A DNA stretch of 64,000 bases from Progne subis subis. Taxonomy: Eukaryota > Chordata > Aves > Passeriformes > Hirundinidae. Below, one piece after another: positions 56,550 to 64,000 of the stretch. The DNA lies in the NCBI GenBank assembly GCA_022316685.1, contig JAKJHU010000992.1:1-64000 (forward strand). The letters are read 5' to 3'. Each line of letters opens with the position of its first letter. The stretch's first letter is position 1. The position numbers and the translations under genes were made by a program. The notes beneath the pieces are model-generated. The model saw only the letters and a list, made by a program, of their open reading frames with translations. It did no database searches and had not been told where the DNA came from.

Positions 56550-57243
56550 TCCCTTGTGATATGTGACCTAAAGTTAATTCATGTTAGGTATTGTAATATG
56601 TAATTAATTTGTGTTAAATACGGTGATATGTAATATAAAGTTAATCTGCGTTCAGTCGGATTTAAGCTCTGTAGAACCTAAAAGTGTGTTTAGGGTTAAA
56701 AAAGCTAAATTGTAAGAAGAGGACACGGGGATTGAAAGACAAGGAGGGTCCCTGCCGGGAAAAGCCTCAGGACATCCAACAAAATTACAAGAATGGGAAA
56801 AATGGGGAGATTGGCCATGTCTCCCCCAGAGATGGGCCTGGTAATGACCGAGTGATTAAGAGAAGATTGATATCTTATCTGTTCCGGCCCAATTTAACAT
56901 TTCCAAACCTTCTCCGGACCCGGCAATCATGGCGTTTTTCTACTCCGAGAACCTATTCAACTGACCCGGGACCTGAACATGAATACCTAACGAAGCTACC
57001 ACGAAGCAAGAGCGCTACGGTCGCCATCCACTCTCAGCGAAAGACTATAAAAATCAGCGGCTCTAGGCACACTGTGTGAACGGAGAGCGATAGAGTCCGT
57101 TTCTGCATTCACCCAGTGCCGAAACCCCGGGGTTTGACACTGTTCCTTTTAATTGTGGCTGTTAAGAGAAGGAATTTCAGTCTTGAAATAAAATTCTAAA
57201 ATTTTAATTTATGGAATTGGGCTTGTTCATTTATTACATCCCT
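56550..57243 (+). repeat. Solo LTR, family C (class I)
   Basis: An LTR from 56,555 to 57,238, nearly colinear with the LTRs of the provirus at 36.6-40.1 kb. It is flanked by the perfect duplication TCCCT (56,550-56,554 and 57,239-57,243). TATAAAA lies at 57,046-57,052 and AATAAA at 57,187-57,192. A short deletion removes the AATAAAAGCTA segment near 56,700. The shared U3 frame stays open here too (56,684-57,079, 131 codons). Confidence 0.95.
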
Positions 57244-57639
57244 GTTTCCTTCTTCAGGTGCATGCTTCAATATTCCAAATACTGCTCTATTACACACCAA
57301 TACCTGTAATTCTTTTTCAAGTCTAATCTACATTGAATAAATATGATTATTTTTTTTTTTTTTTAAGACCCTCAGTCAAAACTGTTCCATAAGGTAAGCA
57401 ATAATACCTGACTTACCCCACTTGGTAATAAAACTGTTGTGTGGCTCTCTACAAGGACAGGATAGGAGCAAGTTCCTCCTCTAAAATGTACTCTGAAACA
57501 CTAAGTTTGCACCATAATGTCTTGGAAATGAGGCATTGTCTTGGAAAGTCCCAAAGCTATGTTTAGTATGATAATCCAGTTGCTGTACCCATTGCCATCC
57601 CAACAAAGACAGACATCACAAACACAAGGCCATCTAGAT
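57244..57639. other. Unique DNA, no feature recognised
   Basis: A T-run lies at about 57,351-57,364. Nothing else was noted. Confidence 0.55.
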
Positions 57640-58250
57640 ATGGGGTAGTTTTGCCTCGGCTGCCAGGTGTCCCCAACCTCCTCTATCACTCCCCATCTTT
57701 GTCTGGGAAGAGCAAAGAAAATGTGATGAAAGGCTCATAGTTCAAGATAAGAGGAGGGAGAGATCACTCACCAATTACAGTCACAGACAAAAAAGACTCC
57801 ACTTGGAAGTCAATTTACTGCCAATCAAAAGCCATAGCATGATAATGAGAAATAAACCACAAATCTTAAAACAACTTCTCCCCACACTCCTCTTCTTCCT
57901 CCGGGTATCAACCTCACTCTCAGTTCTTCTACCCCTTTATTCCAAGTGACGCATGAGACTGCGGAATGGGAGTTGCCACCGGTTCATTATAAATTTCTTT
58001 GTCATCACAGTCTTCACTGCTCCAGTGAGGAATTTCTTTGACAGTATGTCACAGGGGCACAGCTGCCTCACCACAGTCTGCATTGCAGGCTGCAGAGGAA
58101 TCTCGTCTCCAGGGCCCAGAGTACCTCCTGCTTCTGCTTCTGCTTCCCCACTGACCTTGGGGCCTGCAGGGCTGTTGCTTTCACTCCTTCCCTGACACAT
58201 GCTGTGCAGTAACTTTTCCCCCTTATTAAATCAGTTATCCCAAAGATGCT
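57640..58250 (-). repeat. Decayed ERVL-type LTR, antisense
   Basis: The reverse complement shares wording with the LTR at 22,437-23,486: AGGCAGCTGTGCCCCTG, TTTATTTCTCATTATC, an AGTAAATT polyadenylation-like site and GGGGACACCTGGCAGCC near the 3' end. Both boundaries are approximate, and LTR sequence may extend to about 58,440. The frames in it are not genes. Confidence 0.6.
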
Positions 58251-58522
58251 GCCAGCATTGATGGACTAGTCCTCGGCCAGTGACGGGTCTGTCTTGGGGC
58301 TGGCTGATGTTGGCACTATCAGCTTTGGGCACCTTCTCACTGCAATGACCCTTGTACCATGCTTGGATTTCTTTATTCTGAAATATATCAAGGTACTCTG
58401 CTTCTTTACTATTAAATGCTATGACTCCCTTGCTGTCCAAATTTTCATCTCTTTAATATAGCCTCCAAAAACTCTTTAGTGAATGTGTCTACTTGAGGTA
58501 TAGTCCTCCTTGCTATGAACGG

Positions 58523-59556
58523 TGTTGAAAAATATTGTCGAGACTTTAACACTTTATTTAAGAAATAAATCAATCTAGTGATCATAAATGGTCTATGGTC
58601 TCCCAGGGATAGTTTCATTTGTTAAAAATTTCAACCTATACAAATGAAATATTCTTTCTCTTTTTAGAGTAAAAGTAGGTCTCAGCCATTGAGACAAAGA
58701 TGATTTTAAAGAAAAAGTGATTTGAAGCCCTTTGCTCCTGGGGTAAAAGGAGATCTCTATTTCTTTTAAGATAGAGACAATTTTAGAGATAAAATAAGGG
58801 AATTCTTGTTTTATACAAGAAAAATACTAGAAGAAGCATTCAGTAGTATACTGGAACAAGCAAACTGTACTCGAAATACACTAAGAGGCCAATAAGTAGC
58901 CAGAGGAAAGGCTGCTAATAGGTAGAACAGCACAGTCTGCAAAAACTCCAAGCAGTTGCAGATTTGTGACGTTAGGAGCCATAAAACTGTTTTTGTCTTG
59001 TGGCAAACGTCTCCATAGGACTCTAGAGAGAATCCTCTCCCAAAGTGATGAAGGATTATGTTTAAATGGTGAAGCTCACTGAAAGTTACAGGTTATGTCT
59101 CTCTATGCTGTTTGTAAGAAAGTTAACAGTTTGTAAAGGGAGAGAAGAGTGTTTTGAAGTTTCATTTTGGGTTAGGGTTTTTTTGTTTGTTTCTTGCAAC
59201 TTTTCTTTTCTTTTCTTTTCTTTTCTTTTCTTTTCTTTTCTTTTCTTTTCTTTTCTTTTCTTTTCTTTTCTTTTCTTTTCTTTTCTTTTCTTTTCTCTTT
59301 TCTTTTCTTTTCTTTTCTTTTCTTTTCTTTTCTTTTCTTTTCTTTTCTTTTCTTTTCTTTTCTTTTCTTTTCTTTTCTTTTCTTTTCTTTTCTTTTCTTT
59401 TCTTTTCTTTTCTTTTCTTTTCTTTTCTTTTCTTTTCTTTTCCATTTTTTCATGTGTGTTAATAAAACTATTTGTTTATTTTTAAGCTTAAGCCTGCTTT
59501 GCTTCTCCTGATCCTCCCCCACAAGAAAAAAAGAGAGTAACACTTAGACCACTACA
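58523..59556 (+). repeat. ERVL-type solo LTR carrying a TTTTC expansion
   Basis: It starts at about TGTTGAAAAATATTG and ends TTAGACCACTACA. AATAAA lies near 59,460, followed by AAGCCTGCTTTGCTTCTCC. The ends are inferred from general avian ERVL wording and no target duplication was found. About 243 bases of its length are the TTTTC array. Confidence 0.5.
59200..59442. repeat. (TTTTC)n microsatellite, about 48 units
   Basis: An array of CTTTT/TTTTC with a single 2-base interruption (TC at about 59,296). The long Lys/Arg/Glu and Phe/Ser frames on both strands are by-products. Confidence 0.97.
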
Positions 59557-59640
59557 CTAAATTTGGCAAACAAAATTTAGCAAACATGAAGCCACTATAT
59601 TAATTGGTGTTTCTGCCTGGTTTTAACTAAAACCACTACA

Positions 59641-60009
59641 GCATTCCTACCCCTGGATCTTTAGAGGAAAACTTCACCCTTCGACAGGATCATTGCTTCA
59701 AAAGAAGCACATCTGTCTCTCCAGGAGGACTGCAGCCACCATTTAAATGGATTGCTACCAACACCCTGACCAACAGGGTGTCAGGTTGTATTCTGACTCT
59801 GTCAGTGTTTTCTTTTTGTTTGGTTTTTGTACGAGTACATTTTTATTTTAATTTTCCTAGTAAAGAACAGTTATTCCTATTCCCATATCTTTGCCTGAGA
59901 GTCCCTTGATTTGAAATTTTTACTAATTCAGAGGGAGGGGTTTACATCCTCCATTCCAAAGAGAGGCCCTGCCTTCCTTAGCAGACACCTGTCTTTCCAA
60001 ACCAGAGCA
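59641..60009 (+). repeat. LTR family A, 5'-deleted copy
   Basis: It matches the second half of the LTR at 18,148-18,812 (GGACTGCAGCCACCA, TCTGACTCTGTCAGTGTTTT, AGTAAAGAACAGTTATTCC) and ends CTTTCCAAACCAGAGCA. The U3 half is mostly missing. It abuts the preceding ERVL-type LTR, separated by about 80 bases that end in AAAACCACTACA and may be a further LTR scrap. Confidence 0.75.
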
Positions 60010-63000
60010 GCCACAAAGTCAAGTACTTCTTTGTCTTCTTCTCCTCTGTCTTCATATGGAAGGAAGCAAGGCCAAAGGGACAGGATTTGAGTTTGCCTAA
60101 AACCAGGTATTTACTAACATTTGAGACAGTTTAAGTTCCCAAGACACCTGCACAGAATGGACAGACATGACAGTAGCACACACATTTGATGCGGGATTGC
60201 AGCTGACTGGAATGCCCCACTGCACTAAAGGGGATACGCTTGGGTCACTGGTCCCCTCTTCCCTGGTTTCAGGGAGTTTTATCCATTCAAGAGTGTGGAG
60301 GTCCTTTCTTCTGTGCAATCTTCTTGGCACAGCTCTGACTTTTCATGCTTCTGCATATGTTCAGGCCTAAATCCCCATTTGGATTTTTGACTTCAGTTTT
60401 ATCAGCACTATTTCATAGCTCCTGTTTCAAATTCCATTCCTTCTTAACTACTATCCCTGCTTTACAGTTATCACAAGTGTTTTCCCAGTTATACTGTACA
60501 AACAAGTGATAACTCTAAGACTGTGGATTAGACTAGATTCATATCGATAAAAGCTGCATTTAGGATTTTTTTTCGGTATGTAAGTCACACCTACATCTGA
60601 CAGAATTCTCTGTGCTGACATGCATCTAAAAGCATGTATTTTGTTGTTAATTAGCAAAATTACTGTCTAATAGTGATTAAGAAATAATTTTCTTGTGATT
60701 CATTAATGAAAGTGGATCATTAAATAATTTACCACCATTTGTCATTTTTGAGACAAGAATTCTACTTGAATCACACAGTCATGCATCATAAACAGTCACA
60801 ATCACAGAGCAGCTTATTCTTCATCCCAATACAGAAAAAACAATTAATTTTGTTCAATTGTTAAAGGATAAAGCAAACATATTTTAAAATATCCTATATA
60901 ATAACATCACATAAATATTGAAACAAGGAAGCACAGTTCTGGTTTCTTTGTTCAGACACTGTTCGCATTTTATTGTCCTGGTTTAGACATGAAGTAAGCA
61001 TATGAAAATTGCTCTTATTATCCAGTAAGACAAAAATAAATAGACAAAATTTTGGTGCAGCATCTGATTTGATTCAAAATCAAGTATTTAATTTAGTCAA
61101 GATCTCTGCTGGGGATCCTGAAGACAAACTCTCCAAAATTTATGCCCCTTGTTCCTTCTTTCACAGTCCTCTAAGAAATCTGTCCAGAATCAGAGAGCTG
61201 CAGTCATCAAACAAGCCTTGTCTATTTGCTGTAGCTATAGCTTAGAGGTCTGAGTATATCATAGCTGTAATGGTAATGAGCTTCAATCTTCCACACTGAA
61301 TAACAAAAACTCCTGATTAAGCCCTTAAATTCATTAAAATAATGTTGGTGTTAGAAGGGGAAATAGAAGGGGAAAAAACAATTTTGTTTTCTAAAAAGTT
61401 GTAATTCAGGTGGAATGATTTAACAATGAAGAATTTACCAAAATATCTCTTCATGGGTAACCTAGGACTCTTAAATTTCCCAAAATTTGAGTACATGATA
61501 ATGTCACTTTCAACATGATAATCTCCTTTTCACAGTTTATCCCATGAGAGAAAATGGAAAATACGTACCACTAAGGCAGGCAATGGTTTCAAGTGTATTT
61601 TTTTTTATGAACAATGTCTTCATTGTGCACACAGAAATCTATCAATAAAAATTATACACAGGAGGCAAAGACAAAGGGAAAGACATTTAAACAGTTTAAA
61701 CTAGAGGTTGGTTTCTTTGTCAATCACATCCAACATAGTATGGTTTTTATTATCTAGGCAATAAAAGATTTATAATAAGGGACTGGTTGTCCTGAGTTGG
61801 AATAATCTGAATCCATGGTACTCAGGATTGTGACTATTTTAAGATAACCACATATCCTAGAATAACCTTTTTTTTGCCATTGTAATGAAACAAGGCATCT
61901 TTATAGATTAGCCAAGTATGTTTTTTTTCTTGTTTGTAGAATTAAAACTGGCAGTTCAGAATGTTTAACAGCAGTTTCAGCTCATACTTAAGGTTCATGT
62001 GGAATAAACTGCCCTCTCACTCTGGAAATAAAGCAACCAATACAAACTAGGCTTTGATATAAGGCATACATTTGACATATAGGGTATATATGTGTGACCT
62101 ATAGGTTTTTTAGTCTGCTGTAATGAACTCCACACTGAAATTTGCATTCAGATCTGCAAACTCAAAATTATACTAGTTCACTATGCTTTTTGATATGTAT
62201 ATATGTGTGCATGCAGGGGTATATTTTCTTGACAGGTCAACAAACCTGTAGGAATGATGGGCTCATTTCTCATTTTCTGTTAAGATTTCTAAATACTTCA
62301 AATCCAGAGAAATAATAGTAGTATGAAATTATACTTCAATAATTCAAATATTGTTCTATAAAACTCTTAAGGTCCCCAATCATACGAATGAAAACTCAAT
62401 CCCAGCTCTGAAAGTTAAAATAAATTGCCTGCTTTAAAACCAAACATTTTCTAAAGCTGGCATTTTGCTAAACCAATGTAATTGAAAAGTTCAACTTTTG
62501 AGCTCTAAAAAATCTTACTGTATGTGATTGTGGTAGGGCATGTTTAACAGCCCTAAATTATTAGTTATGAAAAATCCTTTTTAATGGTATGAAAAAGTTT
62601 TTTGTTTTTTTTTTAGGGGATACATAAATATAATTATAAGAAGATCGAGTATCAAGGAATATGAGATCCAGGAGTTAGAGATACTGAGAAAACATAAATA
62701 ATTAAAGGTTTAAAATTTTGATTTAATATTTTTCTACAAGAAAAATTTTCACTAAATTTATTAGCAACTTATCCCTTAATCACCACCATTTTCTGAGAGA
62801 CTGTGGTTTATCCACAAAAAACATGTTTCCAAGAGTCAAGGCAAAAAAGAAAAAAAAACAACTATTTTTTTTCTTTTTTCTTTTTCTTTTTTGGTTCCTA
62901 ATCTCAGATTTGCCTGATCTAACTAATTTGGCTAATTGTCCAAGGAAGTGAAAAGATTTGCTGCATTCACCTTTGCAATTTTTTATTTAAGGCCTGGCAT

Positions 63001-64000
63001 ACTTTTAATGTAAAACCAGAATAAAAAAAATTGCAACTTTCCTGTAAGTGAAGCAGAATTTTAAACTAGGACAACTAATATCTGAATTTGAACATTATTA
63101 AATTTTCTTGATCAGGTAATTCTTAAGGCTCTTAACAGATACTTCCTGGGAGACTAAGAAGATTAGAAATGATTTTTTTTTTTTTTTTAATAGCACTAAT
63201 TAGGGTTAAGTCTCCTAATCAAAAGCTTCTTTTTTTGAGTAAGATTTAATTGTCTTGCATTTCATTTCTGAAGTTGAATGTTGTTATTTTTCATTTGTAT
63301 ATATGCATTAGTTCAACTCATTTGAAAACTCAGCCAAGGGATGCAAAAACCAAACATAATGAAAAAATTATGAGGAATTTTCAAAATCTATGATTTTTAA
63401 TAACCTAGGAAACCTCTGATATGTAAACAGCAAAAGAGAAAGTTTCAGAAATGTGTTTCATACCAACAATCAGGCTAGTAGGACAAATTTTTCTTCCCAC
63501 TTTGCTGCTAAAAAGCCACTTAAGAATTAACAATTGAATTGTACATTCCTTCTATAATACTTTAAGCTGCTGTCAAGGCCATGGAAGAACCATAAGTAAA
63601 TGTACTTAATTAATATTTTGGGCAACAAGATGTAAATATGCACAGAAATCCTTTACTTGATAATCAGTGGGAGATAATAGGTCATTGAATTCGTTACTGT
63701 TTTGAAAAGTTCTTTTTATATTTGGTGTAAGAGAAACTGTTTTAAAATCAAAGCACATTTAATCTATCTCTCAAACCTTTTCTTCCCGCTAATTGGCAGC
63801 ATGGATATAGCATCAATCCAGTAGTTCATTAGCATTTGTGTATGGCCTATACCAGCTGATTTAGACACTCCCATGTTTTTGTGTATGCCCCATACTTCTG
63901 GTATCTGGGATGATAGATATTCTTGTAAACAATGTAAATAGTGGTTAGAGCTCAAGGAACCTCCAATTTTCTGCAAAAGGGTGCAGACATATGTGAAATG
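60010..64000. other. AT-rich unique DNA, no gene recognised
   Basis: Short T- and A-rich runs only (for example 62,600-62,612, 62,848-62,892 and 63,172-63,189). No frame with a motif, no transposon and no RNA gene could be supported. Confidence 0.6.

Noticed and set aside
59066..59543. Lys/Arg/Glu and Phe/Ser-Leu frames over 100 codons
   Set aside because: Translation of the TTTTC array and its flanks.

Overview
The window looks like intergenic (or long-intronic) DNA from a bird, most likely a songbird. The evidence is two CR1 LINE 3' ends with the typical avian tail, a dense load of endogenous retrovirus (ERV) LTRs with TG...CA ends, AT-rich unique DNA between them, and no host exon that I can recognise on either strand. 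No tRNA, rRNA, CRISPR or bacterial-style gene was seen. Almost all long open frames are either retroviral relics or simple repeats without stop codons.

Layout. 1-2.7 kb: tail of a class I (gamma-like) ERV, with an integrase core that keeps its D,D-35-E triad, followed by broken C-terminal and envelope-like sequence. 2.7-18 kb: mostly unique AT-rich DNA with microsatellites, notably a perfect 294-bp AAGGG tract at 10.25 kb, and a weak antisense hAT-transposase-like relic near 16.7 kb. 18-40 kb: an ERV-rich block. It holds solo LTRs at 18.1, 20.0 (6-bp duplication CTCCTA), 22.4, 29.6, 30.0, 31.1, 32.9 and 35 kb; a class II (beta-like) provirus at 25,375-29,245; a related LTR lodged in a CR1 at 33.7 kb; and a class I provirus at 36,632-40,112 with two LTRs, a tryptophan-tRNA primer site, a partial gag and a TAAAC target duplication. 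40-53.9 kb: unique DNA with one CR1 end, a 32-bp perfect palindrome and two stretches that look like candidate conserved regulatory DNA. 53.9-60 kb: a second ERV block. It contains a class II solo LTR (GAAAGA duplication) interrupted by another LTR, a solo LTR of the 36.6-kb provirus family (TCCCT duplication), and ERVL-type LTRs, one carrying a 243-bp TTTTC tract. 60-64 kb: unique AT-rich DNA.

Nothing here works together as a host pathway. The coherent story is one of layered retroviral insertion: CR1 first, then class II LTRs, then younger LTRs nested inside older ones. The items most worth a second look are the open frame shared by the U3 regions of three LTRs of the class I family, the nested insertion at 54-55 kb with its 54-bp perfect palindrome, and the AAGGG expansion. 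LTR family names are descriptive only; I could not run a repeat library.
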